A stretch of 11,769 nt of DNA from a bacterium (lineage in GTDB: Bacteria > JAJVIF01 > JAGGVT01). Under the pieces are notes generated by a model, which was not told the origin of the DNA, ran no database searches, and was given only the letters and a program-made list of their open reading frames with translations. A program made the position numbers and the translations under genes. The number at the start of each line of letters is the position of its first letter. Position 1 is the stretch's first letter. The DNA is taken from positions 1 to 11,769 of the forward strand of contig JAGGVT010000139.1 in assembly GCA_021157815.1 (NCBI GenBank), in the 5' to 3' direction. This document shows, one piece after another, positions 1 to 6,908 of this stretch.

Positions 1-87
1 ATTTCAATGTCCGGCTTTACAGTTCATTGCGATTTTACAGTAGTTTAAAGTAGCTTTTTCAAGGATAAATAACTTAGCGCTTATGCC

Positions 88-210
88 CCAGCCTCCCCGC
101 GAGCGGGGAGGGAGAATGTTGTCTCTTACCTTCGCAAGCATATAGGTCGGATATGTTGTTTACAAATGCGAAAAGCATTTCCCCCCGCTCGCGGGGGGAT
201 TAAGGGGGGG
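88..210 (-). repeat. Paired GC-hairpin (REP/BIME-like) element downstream of the HEAT gene
   Basis: Two GC hairpins lie in opposite orientation 69 nt apart. The one at 181-198 has an 8-bp stem of CCCCCCGC type with a 2-nt loop and is followed by ATTAAGGGGGGG. The one at 92-111 has stem CCTCCCCGC, loop GA, and is flanked by a CCCAG tract. Read on the minus strand, this begins about 50 nt after the HEAT gene stop and has the same order as the element after the gene at 9951-11480. The loops (CGAG versus CTCG) are complementary, so the two units are related inverted copies, as in BIMEs. No transposase is present. The rest of 1-260 is AT-rich and I see no gene or promoter in it. Confidence 0.75.
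181..198 (-). terminator. Possible terminator hairpin of the HEAT lipoprotein gene
   Basis: On the minus strand this is CCCCCCGCGAGCGGGGGG, a very stable 8-bp GC stem (or 7 bp with a 4-nt loop), about 60 nt after the stop. It is followed by AAATGCTTTT, so the T-tract is short and displaced. It may terminate transcription or block 3' exonucleases. The call rests on structure only. Confidence 0.4.
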
Positions 211-260
211 AAGTGAATTTTAGTTTGCAGCATTTCCCGACAACTTACAAATGCATCTCA

Positions 261-1520
261 TTATTCTGATTTCTCACGCGAAATGATATTTAAAACAGCT
301 ACCGCCGCGGTTGCGCGTATTTGTAATTCATCATCTTTAAGAAAAGGCGCGAGTATGTTGATTGTACTCATGTCGCCGATTTTCCCCAAGGTTGATATCG
401 TGGCTTCAAGCACTTTTGGATGTTCATCTTTTAATCCGGTTTCTTCCAGAGCGCGTCGAACTTCAGGAACATCAGGCAAATTGGCAAGCGATATAATCAC
501 TTGTTCCCTGACTCCAGGCACTTCAGATTCCATTCCGCTTAATAAAAATTCAAGAGCATCCCGGTTGTTTGAGTAATCCAGTGAGACAATCAGTCGTGCG
601 GACGCGTATCGCTCTAGCGGTGAAGCGGATGACATAAGTTTTTTCAACGAATCGATCATCTTCAAGTCATGCTTTTTTTCAATCATTTCAAGCAGGTCAT
701 ACATGACGAATTTTTCAGTGTTTACTAGTTTTTCCTTCAGCAATTCCCGGGCTTCGTCATCATCCCATTCATAAAGAATGCGAAGAGCCTCGCTGCTGAC
801 AAGTGTTTTATCATTCCTGGCAAACTCCAACAGGTTGTCCCTGTATTCTTTCAGGTCGAATTCATCGATTAACTTAACCGCACCGGCACGGGCTATAATC
901 CCATCACTTTCGAGAAGTTCAGCGATATCACCAAGAACCGATTCATCACCAAGTCGCGCGAGAGCGGTTTTGGCTTTTATTCGAACGATAGCTTCATTGT
1001 CGTCAAGATAGATCCGAAGTTTTTCCTCAGCGCCGCTGCCTTTATATTTGCCATACATTTCAACCGCTTCAGCGCGATCTAAAGGCGTAAGGCTTCGCAT
1101 GCCTTTCTCAATGTTTTCTTCGATATCATCAGCGCCAAGTTCGATGAGAGTATCAATGAGCTCGCTGTCGAAACCGGTTCCAAGCTCATCCCGGATTATA
1201 TCTTTTGAGGATGGGTCGTGGAAGAAAATGAGCCTTTTTATCGCTGTTTCAACGATTTTGGATTGCCTGTCATTAATTGCAATATCAAGCAATGGCAGAG
1301 CTTCATCAACCTCCATTGAGGAGGTTAGTTTGACAATCATTTTACGAGTTGACTCGGGGCCTGTTTTAATGCCATCGGACAATATTTCACGAGCGGTTTG
1401 CGCTGCCAATTCGGGGTCAACGCTGGCAGACTGCTCGCATCCACTGATTAATACTGATGCCAAAAAGAGTATCATTACCGGAATAATTACGCTCTGAAAT
1501 CTGTTTATCGAACTTTTCAT
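261..1520 (-). CDS. HEAT-repeat lipoprotein, function unknown
   Basis: Predicted 419-aa lipoprotein. The N-terminus (MKSSINRF, then a hydrophobic core at about residues 11-25) ends in the lipobox I-S-G-C with Cys28; Glu29 follows, which does not signal inner-membrane retention, so outer-membrane anchoring facing the periplasm is likely. From about residue 35 to the end it is a run of paired amphipathic helices of HEAT/PBS-lyase type, clearest in segments such as IVRIKAKTALARLGDE, ERYASARLIVSL, VREQVIISLANL and IRATAAVAVLNII. Such solenoids usually bind proteins. The frame is open to an ATG at 1613, but I chose 1520 because AGGTGGAG lies just upstream, a promoter at 1550-1578 would start mRNA inside the longer version, and only this start puts the signal peptide at the N-terminus. 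It is transcribed alone, divergently from the three-gene operon. The partner is unknown. Confidence 0.85.
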   Translation of the reverse strand: MKSSINRFQSVIIPVMILFLASVLISGCEQSASVDPELAAQTAREILSDGIKTGPESTRKMIVKLTSSMEVDEALPLLDIAINDRQSKIVETAIKRLIFFHDPSSKDIIRDELGTGFDSELIDTLIELGADDIEENIEKGMRSLTPLDRAEAVEMYGKYKGSGAEEKLRIYLDDNEAIVRIKAKTALARLGDESVLGDIAELLESDGIIARAGAVKLIDEFDLKEYRDNLLEFARNDKTLVSSEALRILYEWDDDEARELLKEKLVNTEKFVMYDLLEMIEKKHDLKMIDSLKKLMSSASPLERYASARLIVSLDYSNNRDALEFLLSGMESEVPGVREQVIISLANLPDVPEVRRALEETGLKDEHPKVLEATISTLGKIGDMSTINILAPFLKDDELQIRATAAVAVLNIISREKSE

Positions 1521-1549
1521 ATCTCCACCTGAACTTAGTGATTTCAGGA

Positions 1550-1578
1550 ATTTTAAATCAACCTTACGGCTAAAGCAA
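1550..1578 (-). promoter_or_regulatory. Predicted sigma70 promoter for the HEAT lipoprotein gene
   Basis: On the minus strand there is a -35 TTGCTT (1573-1578), a 17-nt spacer and a -10 TAAAAT (1550-1555). The expected transcript start near 1543 gives a leader of about 23 nt that includes the AGGTGGAG ribosome site at about 1523-1530 and the ATG at 1520. Confidence 0.55.
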
Positions 1579-1615
1579 CAGGATGAAACCTGATTTTCCA
1601 GATGAACCATCATGT

Positions 1616-1694
1616 GTAGGGGCGCCGCTTGCTGCGTCCCAGATGTGCCGTATTGGAAGCGGCAACTTCAGGGCGCAGCAAGCGGCGCCCCTAC
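1616..1694. repeat. Palindromic intergenic element, 21-bp perfect arms
   Basis: The left arm (1616-1636, then T, then CCC to 1640) and the right arm (1671-1694) are reverse complements: 21 bp perfect including GGGGCGCCGCTTGCTGCG, then one bulged T and three more pairs. The loop is 30 nt. The arms are far more GC-rich than the surroundings, as expected of a mobile palindromic repeat (MITE/REP type). It carries no gene. It sits exactly between the two divergent promoters at 1550-1578 and 1715-1743. Confidence 0.8.
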
Positions 1695-1714
1695 TTAAGA
1701 GAAATTTATCCGGT

Positions 1715-1743
1715 TTGAATTTAACTCAATTAAGCTTTATCAT
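1715..1743 (+). promoter_or_regulatory. Candidate promoter of the three-gene operon
   Basis: There is a -35 TTGAAT (1715-1720), a 17-nt spacer and a -10 TATCAT (1738-1743). Transcription would begin near 1749-1751, at or next to the ATG at 1752, so the mRNA would be leaderless or nearly so. No Shine-Dalgarno sequence precedes that ATG, which agrees with this. Both boxes are only moderate matches. Confidence 0.4.
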
Positions 1744-1751
1744 TCCATATT

Positions 1752-2555
1752 ATGATTAAGGACGAGCGCACATTAAACAGTTACGCGCTCCGTAATGCCC
1801 TGCTTCTCGCAGCGTATGGCGTTTACGGTATCTTGTTGCTTCCCAGAATCTTTACTCTTTTTAAAGACCCATTTGAGGGCGGACTGGGATGGGTTGTACG
1901 GATTGTGGTGCTTGTTTTATATATCTGCTACATATTCCTTGGCATGGCTGCCATGATGACTAAATCGAAAATCAAATCCAATCATCATCTTATAAACGTG
2001 CTATTCTTTGTCATTTTCCTTGATTGTACTTTCCTTGGATTTTACCTGACATCTAAAAACGGATTTGAATCGCTGGCGCTTATCGCGCTCTCTCTGTCAT
2101 CGATACTTATCGTTGGCGTAATTATCTACTATTTCACGATTTTCCAAATTAAGAGCCAGGAAATAAACGCGCTCAGAATGATGTCCGCGACGCTTTTGTT
2201 TTTCTCCGGCGGGGGCGAGATATTCTTTCATCACATGGCGTATGTCAACACAATCATGGGATGGTTCATGATTTGGATGTCGCTGAACGGCCCCGGTCGC
2301 CCGTTGTGGAAATCATTCGCATTAAGCCTTGTTGGCAGTTTCATGTTCTTTTTGCCACGGCATGGCATATATGATGCGACACTGCTGGAGTTTCTCAGAA
2401 ATTTCCTGATTGAGAACCAGATACCGCCTTTATATTCAATCTATGTTACTTTCGGATTGGTGTTCCTTATTGTTGTTTTCATGCTTAGAATCAAGTTACG
2501 GTCAATAGATGTCGATTCCAAAAATAGTAATGATGTAGTTAATACTGAACTCTGA
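1752..2555 (+). CDS. Multi-pass inner-membrane protein, family not recognised
   Basis: 267-aa integral membrane protein with about seven or eight hydrophobic segments, at roughly residues 14-32, 48-69, 79-100, 107-130, 142-158, 163-178, 186-200 and 228-247. A short charged N-terminus (MIKDERTLN) and a polar tail of about 20 residues would be soluble. A glycine/histidine patch, SGGGEIFFHHM (residues 152-162), lies in a membrane segment and is the only motif-like stretch. No transporter, kinase or protease signature is seen. It is the first gene of an operon: the next gene starts 8 nt after its stop and the third 8 nt after that. The ATG has no ribosome site and lies close to the predicted transcript start; there is no other Met before residue 65, so this start is the most reasonable. 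It probably forms the membrane part of whatever the operon builds. Confidence 0.75.
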   Translation: MIKDERTLNSYALRNALLLAAYGVYGILLLPRIFTLFKDPFEGGLGWVVRIVVLVLYICYIFLGMAAMMTKSKIKSNHHLINVLFFVIFLDCTFLGFYLTSKNGFESLALIALSLSSILIVGVIIYYFTIFQIKSQEINALRMMSATLLFFSGGGEIFFHHMAYVNTIMGWFMIWMSLNGPGRPLWKSFALSLVGSFMFFLPRHGIYDATLLEFLRNFLIENQIPPLYSIYVTFGLVFLIVVFMLRIKLRSIDVDSKNSNDVVNTEL

Positions 2556-2563
2556 AAGAAAAA

Positions 2564-3232
2564 ATGAGTCTTTTTGAACCGTACATAGATGTCAGGGAAT
2601 ACATCCTGCCCGGATATATTAGTTTGATGGACAGCTATTTTGACCTGTTGAGAAAACAGGAATTGAATCCATCAAAAGGACTCGTTTTCACTCAGGTACT
2701 GGAGGATGAATGGGAGGATAAGCTGATAGTTGCACTTGTGGATGGCCTTCACAGGAATCGTTCAGCATATATCATTCTCGATTTTGACGACTACATTGTC
2801 GAGCGCGTGGAGCATCAGGAGGATTTCAACAGGTTTTTCCAGAATATCTGGGAACTGGGAGAGCCGGATTTTGAGTTTGAAAAGAAAGAATATCTTGAGC
2901 GAATCGAGCGAGTCATGCGCCGTCACGCGGAATCTGATTCTGAGCGATGCACACAGCTTATTGTGAAAAACCTTCCCCCGATTGCCGAAATGGATATGGA
3001 AACGCTTGAGAAATTCAAGGAACTGCTATTCAGGCGGATGGAGAACAACCTGCCTTTGTTCCTGATGTTTCGCGAGGATTATTCGCAGTTAATGCGGGAC
3101 TCGGCGCGGCTTCCCGATATTATCTGGGCGCTGGATGAGTGCACATATCCGGCGGAAAGATATTTATTCCACCCTTACGGGCTGCGGTATATCGCATTGA
3201 TGAATCGCAGGCGGATTCACCCGTACTTCTAA
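2564..3232 (+). CDS. Hypothetical soluble protein (222 aa)
   Basis: I do not recognise the family. The protein is soluble and rich in charged and aromatic residues, with no signal peptide or membrane helix. The middle (residues 105-122) is a strongly charged helix. It is followed by a likely strand (TQLIVKNLPPI, 130-140), a helix (MDMETLEKFKELLFRRMENN, 143-162) and another strand (LPLFLMFREDY, 163-173). That strand-helix-strand pattern recalls the Walker B to sensor-1 part of AAA+/STAND folds, but there is no P-loop and no acidic pair at the end of the first strand, so an ATPase is not supported. The C-terminus is basic (NRRRIHPYF). It starts 8 nt after the membrane-protein stop behind a weak GAAAG ribosome site and is probably translationally coupled. 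Confidence 0.7.
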   Translation: MSLFEPYIDVREYILPGYISLMDSYFDLLRKQELNPSKGLVFTQVLEDEWEDKLIVALVDGLHRNRSAYIILDFDDYIVERVEHQEDFNRFFQNIWELGEPDFEFEKKEYLERIERVMRRHAESDSERCTQLIVKNLPPIAEMDMETLEKFKELLFRRMENNLPLFLMFREDYSQLMRDSARLPDIIWALDECTYPAERYLFHPYGLRYIALMNRRRIHPYF

Positions 3233-3240
3233 ATCGAAAA

Positions 3241-4032
3241 GTGGCACGAAGAGGATACATAGCACATCTCCCCTTGAAGTATTTCAGCGACATTTCTCTG
3301 GAACTGTTTCCGGGTAAACTCATTAGAGGCCGAATAATTTCAGTGAAGGATGGAAACGCTCGGATTGAACTGGGTGGAGCTCAACTTGAGGCTCAAACAT
3401 CACGCATATTTAACAAGGGCGATTCAGTTACGCTGCGAGTTACTGATGTTACGAAAGACGGCTTATCGCTTGAAATAGTCGATTCCAAAACCACAACAGG
3501 TTCACAGGCAAAACCATCACAGGCTAACGCTGATGTTCAATCCCCAATCGCACAACTCGCAAGTGTGAGAGAGCAAATCAACAAACTGATGGGGATGGCA
3601 TCATCAGCGCAAAAAACAGCCGCGGAAAATTCTCTTGCGGATACTTTGAAGAATCTGCTGGAAATTAAGAGCAAGCACGATTTTTTCTTTCTCGTTGTTC
3701 CCATTTATCTTGATGACGGCAAGCATCGACAGTTTGAGCTATTGATGCGCAAGATAGGGGATGAGAAGAACGAAGAAGAGAAATCGACATCAGAGTTTCT
3801 TTTTTCAGTGTCAACATCAAGGCTGGGCGATATATCAGGCAGGATTCTAAGCGTCGGAAGGCAGTTACGTGTTGATTTAAACGCTGAAAGTGAATCCACG
3901 GTTAACGAGCTAAAAAGCATATCAGAACCTCTGAGCGAGGCGTTGTCGCGGATGGGGTTTTATATCAGCATGATGAAAATAAGCAAAGGCAGGACACTTG
4001 GTCCGATTGAGCGATTTGTTGCGGGAGAGTGA
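3241..4032 (+). CDS. FliK-like protein (possible hook-length-control C-terminal domain)
   Basis: 263 aa counted from a GTG start. Residues about 25-80 look like a small beta-barrel (GKLIRGRIISV, then GNARIELGGAQLEAQ, then GDSVTLRVTDV), the pattern found N-terminally in many FliK-like proteins. A low-complexity Ser/Ala/Gln linker follows (about 82-135). Residues about 148-249 match the FliK C-terminal pattern: VVPIYLDDGKHRQFELLM, an acidic gap, FLFSVSTSRLGDISGRI, QLRVDLNAES, then a final helix and strand ending in RMGFYISMMKIS. FliK measures hook length and switches flagellar export specificity, but no flagellar gene is present here, so the role is open. Start choice: the frame extends up to a GTG at 3139, which would overlap the previous gene by 94 nt; GTG 3241 keeps the same 8-nt spacing as the upstream pair. 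Neither start has a good ribosome site. Confidence 0.65.
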   Translation: MARRGYIAHLPLKYFSDISLELFPGKLIRGRIISVKDGNARIELGGAQLEAQTSRIFNKGDSVTLRVTDVTKDGLSLEIVDSKTTTGSQAKPSQANADVQSPIAQLASVREQINKLMGMASSAQKTAAENSLADTLKNLLEIKSKHDFFFLVVPIYLDDGKHRQFELLMRKIGDEKNEEEKSTSEFLFSVSTSRLGDISGRILSVGRQLRVDLNAESESTVNELKSISEPLSEALSRMGFYISMMKISKGRTLGPIERFVAGE

Positions 4033-4082
4033 ATTAGACTTTTCTGAATAACCATGTTTCAAATGTGAGATAAATGTTTTTT

Positions 4083-4261
4083 CCTGGGAGCGCTGGTCTC
4101 TGACCGGCATCTGAGCAGGTTAACTTGAAATGAAAAAAGGGAATCTTTCGAGCATGGTTGATAAACTAAACTTTTTTCTTTTGGTATGTTGTCTGTTAGA
4201 TATACTCTGTTGATTTCTATTTACCTTGTCCAGGTGCCGGTCAGAGACCAGCGCTCCCAGG
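4083..4261. repeat. 179-bp element with perfect 27-bp terminal inverted repeats
   Basis: Positions 4083-4109 and 4235-4261 are exact reverse complements over 27 bp and enclose 125 bp with no reading frame. Each arm contains its own small hairpin, GCTGGTC-TCT-GACCGGC. I see no target-site duplication. The structure fits a MITE or REP pair. It occupies most of the 284-nt gap between two convergent genes and could end transcription from both sides. The rest of the gap is AT-rich and apparently empty. Confidence 0.85.
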
Positions 4262-4316
4262 TTCAGCATTTTACCGTTACGATAAAACCACCAGGTTCTA
4301 AATATTCAACTGCCAG

Positions 4317-5255
4317 CTATTTCCTTTGCGTCAAAGCTCGAAGGAACGCCTTGTGATGCGCTAAAATGGGAGCGACCCGCTTTTTCCTGCCACTGGGAAA
4401 CCAGCCGGTTACTGTCAGATAAACAATCTTCAACGCGCTTGCAACTACATTAGCCGTAAGATAAAGGTTGCACAATCCCGGTGGATAATGCAGTTTGAAA
4501 AACCGTTTTGCGCTTGAGACAAATATCTCCATTTTCTTATACGGTATTTCACTGAATGACTGCCCCTCGAAATGATGCACTACCGCGTTGGGAATGTACA
4601 TCACACGGTAACCTTTCGATTTCAACCGGATGCACCAGTCTGTTTCCTCAAAGTAAGCGAAGTAATTCTCATCAAGCTGCCCGACTGCGTTCCAGATATC
4701 TCGTTTAGTCATCAGGCATGCGCCTGAAACGTAATCGACATCAAACGGAGCGGTAATGCTGTCATCCGGCGCGATTCCCAGCCCTCCCGATTTAGGATTC
4801 TGAAATCGTCTCGGCATGAAAGCATCCGCGAGTATTCCCCTGGTAGTGGGAAACCATCCGAACGATACGGTATTATCGCCATTAGCATCGATTAGCCTCG
4901 GGCCAATCGCACCGTAATCATCGTTTTGCCTTATCTGTTCAATCAGAATATCAAGAGCGCCATCGGTAACTTTCGTATCCGGGTTTAAAAGGAGAATCAG
5001 TTCACTATCAGTTTCAGCAATCGCCTTGTTGTTGCCGGCGGCGAATCCGAGGTTATCCCGCGATTCAATAAAGCGAAAATTATCATCGCCCGACACGGCA
5101 TCCATAGCCTGTTTAAGGCTGTCATCGCTTGAATCGTTATCGATAACAACAGCGTTCCAGCTGACTGACGGCGGAAACTCCCTCAACGAGAAAAGCGTCT
5201 GCGCGAGGTAATTTCCGGAGTTGTAATTGACTATGATTATTGACAGTTCAGGCAT
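4317..5255 (-). CDS. Glycosyltransferase family 2 (rhamnosyltransferase-like)
   Basis: 312-aa GT-A fold enzyme, expected to move a sugar from a nucleotide-sugar to a growing glycan at the cytoplasmic face. Visible motifs in order: SIIIVNYNSG (5-14) and VVIDNDSSDDS (36-46) for nucleotide binding; NLGFAAGNNKAI (68-79); LLLNPDTKV (88-96), the metal-binding DXD-equivalent; SGACLMTKRDIW (177-188); and FAYFEETDWCIRLKSKGYRV (199-218) with the likely catalytic acidic residues, followed by HH at 227-228. This order is typical of the WbbL/rhamnosyltransferase group, but the sugar cannot be read from sequence. A hydrophobic stretch near 264-284 may touch the membrane. It is the last gene of the polysaccharide operon. 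The ATG at 5253-5255 lies on the junction of an insertion, with AT from the insert and G from the duplicated target, and has only a poor ribosome site. Confidence 0.92.
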   Translation of the reverse strand: MPELSIIIVNYNSGNYLAQTLFSLREFPPSVSWNAVVIDNDSSDDSLKQAMDAVSGDDNFRFIESRDNLGFAAGNNKAIAETDSELILLLNPDTKVTDGALDILIEQIRQNDDYGAIGPRLIDANGDNTVSFGWFPTTRGILADAFMPRRFQNPKSGGLGIAPDDSITAPFDVDYVSGACLMTKRDIWNAVGQLDENYFAYFEETDWCIRLKSKGYRVMYIPNAVVHHFEGQSFSEIPYKKMEIFVSSAKRFFKLHYPPGLCNLYLTANVVASALKIVYLTVTGWFPSGRKKRVAPILAHHKAFLRALTQRK

Positions 5256-5399
5256 TTGTTTTCTGCTCGTAACTTGTTACTGGTAACTTGTTACTCGTAA
5301 CCCGGCGTCCCTTCGCCGGGGTTTATGCGTAAATTAGCCACTGTATTTCCCGGTTAATGAGAAACCGGGCTACAATCTATGATTATTGACAGTTCAGGC
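5231..5399. mobile_element. 123-bp palindromic insertion flanked by a 23-bp direct duplication
   Basis: Positions 5231-5253 and 5377-5399 are identical over 23 bp and enclose 5254-5376. The insert contains GTAACTTGTTAC twice (5269-5280, 5283-5294) plus GTAAC (5297-5301), a hairpin CCCGGCG/CGCCGGGG with flanking AACC/GGTT (about 5298-5322), and a hairpin CCCGGTT/AACCGGG (5349-5355, 5363-5369) with outer TAGCC/GGCTA arms. It has no coding capacity. The duplicated stretch is the first codons of the glycosyltransferase, and the upstream copy now covers the stop codon of the ligase-like gene. Removing the insert and one copy restores an in-frame overlapping start, so a real insertion is the simplest reading. 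Confidence 0.7.
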
Positions 5400-5407
5400 G
5401 TCAGCAT
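5354..5407 (-). pseudogene. 17-codon remnant of the original glycosyltransferase start
   Basis: Reading ATGCTGACGCCTGA from 5407 gives MLTPELSIIIDCSPVSH and then TAA. Residues 4-10 (PELSIII) match residues 2-8 of the intact glycosyltransferase, after which the frame enters the insert and stops. It overlaps the end of the ligase-like gene by 14 nt. It probably marks the ancestral start codon. It might still be translated as a short leader, but nothing shows that. Confidence 0.5.
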
Positions 5408-6908
5408 TCTCCGCTGATTTGCGCTCCGCGAAAATTAAAATCGCGAAAATGAAACTGACAAAGATAATCCCCTGTACAGCCGCGATAACATTATTCGTTA
5501 TCGCAATTGGCAGTATTCCAATCATCGAGGCGGATGTCCCCGCGAGCATGGCTTGCAAAAGAGTCGGCGAGCCGCGCATCTGTGTTTTGAGCGAGATGAA
5601 ATATCGCGCGAATAATACAAAAAGGAAAATCAGCCCTATGATTCCGAATTTCAATACAAACCACAGGTAACCGTTATGAACGTACGGCTCCTCCGATGCT
5701 GAAACGTAAGTGAACATGCGCTTTTTGGTCTGCTTGCCGGGACCGAATCCAATAATAGGCGATTCTGAGATATTCTCCAGCACCATGTCGGTTTCCAGCA
5801 TCCTGTATTTTAATGATCCCTGCGATATCGCTCCGGCGCCGGATTTGCCGCCCTCTGTTGTTCGTGATCCAATTAACTTGAATCCAATCATTGCCATTTT
5901 CGGGCTTATCGCAAAAAGCAGAAGGCAGAATACCGAAACATAAACCAGCTGCCGTTTGATTTGCGCCAGATACAAAACACGATTCTCTTTTGGCAGAAGG
6001 AAATAAAGGGCGATAACGGCAAAGAAAACTTGCAGCATAGCGCCGCGCGAAAGGCAGAGAACGGTTCGTACGCTGAACAGAAAGATGATTAACGGATAAT
6101 ATTTTTCCAGTATGGAACGTTTTTCAGGATAATTAACCGAAAGAATCGCCAGCATCAACGGGATGAAAGGCGCGTATATATCGCTTGAGCCCTGGATGAA
6201 TCGAAGCAGTGACATGAAAAACATTATCTGCGTGTACAAATGCTGTTGAAAGAAAAGCCCGATTAGAAATACCCATTGAAGAAGGCTGAAAATAATCAGG
6301 AAATTAAACAGGGAGCGAAAATCCTGCGCCGATTTAAACGACCTTGCAGCGAAAATTCCGAATGTGTATAGCATTATCACATGCAGGTCATTGAGGATTG
6401 TCAGTGGAAAATGCTCATTCGCGATTGCTAGCGCTGTCCATGAGATACAGAACAGAAGAAAAGCTATTAACATTCCCTCAAATTTGGTAATGGCATATCG
6501 TTTTGTGCCGAGCCATTCACGTGCGATGAATCCCAACAGATATGATGTAAACAGCACAACCAGCGGTACAACCAGCAGTCCGCGGTCATCGATCACAAAG
6601 GAAATCGTGTAATCGAGGCCTATCATCGATGGCGCAATCGCCATCAGGTTAATGTAAATCACAAGGACATAGGCTGTTTCAGCGCCGTAAATAACATACA
6701 GGCCATATTTGGGAGAGAAAAACGCGATTACCACAAGCGCGATAAAAACAATCGCAAAAGCTAGTTTAACAGGTCCAAGAAACATCATGCCGCCGGTGAG
6801 AATCAGCAAACCAACAGCAAGAAGAATCCAATCAGTGATTAACAGTTTTCGGTGAATTGGCAGTGTAGGGTCTGGAGGATTTATTTCAGTACCGCTATCC
6901 CTCATCAT
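5394..6908 (-). CDS. O-antigen ligase / Wzy-type polymerase-like membrane protein
   Basis: 504-aa inner-membrane protein with about ten to twelve hydrophobic segments, close to the usual 400-500 aa of the family. The diagnostic part is a large periplasmic loop (about 345-412) containing SLKYRMLETDMVLENISESPIIGFGPG-type sequence (365-391) and ending in the conserved VHNGYL (410-415), followed by more helices. His411 and the basic residues R369 and R288 (in LSRGAML) fit the arginine/histidine positions thought to handle the undecaprenyl-linked glycan. Such enzymes either polymerise repeat units (Wzy) or transfer the chain to an acceptor (WaaL); sequence alone rarely separates them. The ATG at 6908 overlaps the previous gene by 14 nt (TAG at 6895-6897), implying coupled translation; a second ATG follows directly. 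Confidence 0.85.
   Translation of the reverse strand: MMRDSGTEINPPDPTLPIHRKLLITDWILLAVGLLILTGGMMFLGPVKLAFAIVFIALVVIAFFSPKYGLYVIYGAETAYVLVIYINLMAIAPSMIGLDYTISFVIDDRGLLVVPLVVLFTSYLLGFIAREWLGTKRYAITKFEGMLIAFLLFCISWTALAIANEHFPLTILNDLHVIMLYTFGIFAARSFKSAQDFRSLFNFLIIFSLLQWVFLIGLFFQQHLYTQIMFFMSLLRFIQGSSDIYAPFIPLMLAILSVNYPEKRSILEKYYPLIIFLFSVRTVLCLSRGAMLQVFFAVIALYFLLPKENRVLYLAQIKRQLVYVSVFCLLLFAISPKMAMIGFKLIGSRTTEGGKSGAGAISQGSLKYRMLETDMVLENISESPIIGFGPGKQTKKRMFTYVSASEEPYVHNGYLWFVLKFGIIGLIFLFVLFARYFISLKTQMRGSPTLLQAMLAGTSASMIGILPIAITNNVIAAVQGIIFVSFIFAILIFAERKSAENADA

Noticed and set aside
1521-1613. Longer start of the HEAT protein at 1613
   Set aside because: It would bury the lipoprotein signal 31 residues in, and it lies upstream of the predicted transcript start; ATG 1520 has a strong ribosome site.
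2564-3232. AAA+ ATPase identity for the 222-aa protein
   Set aside because: The strand-helix-strand pattern is suggestive, but there is no P-loop and no Walker B acidic pair.
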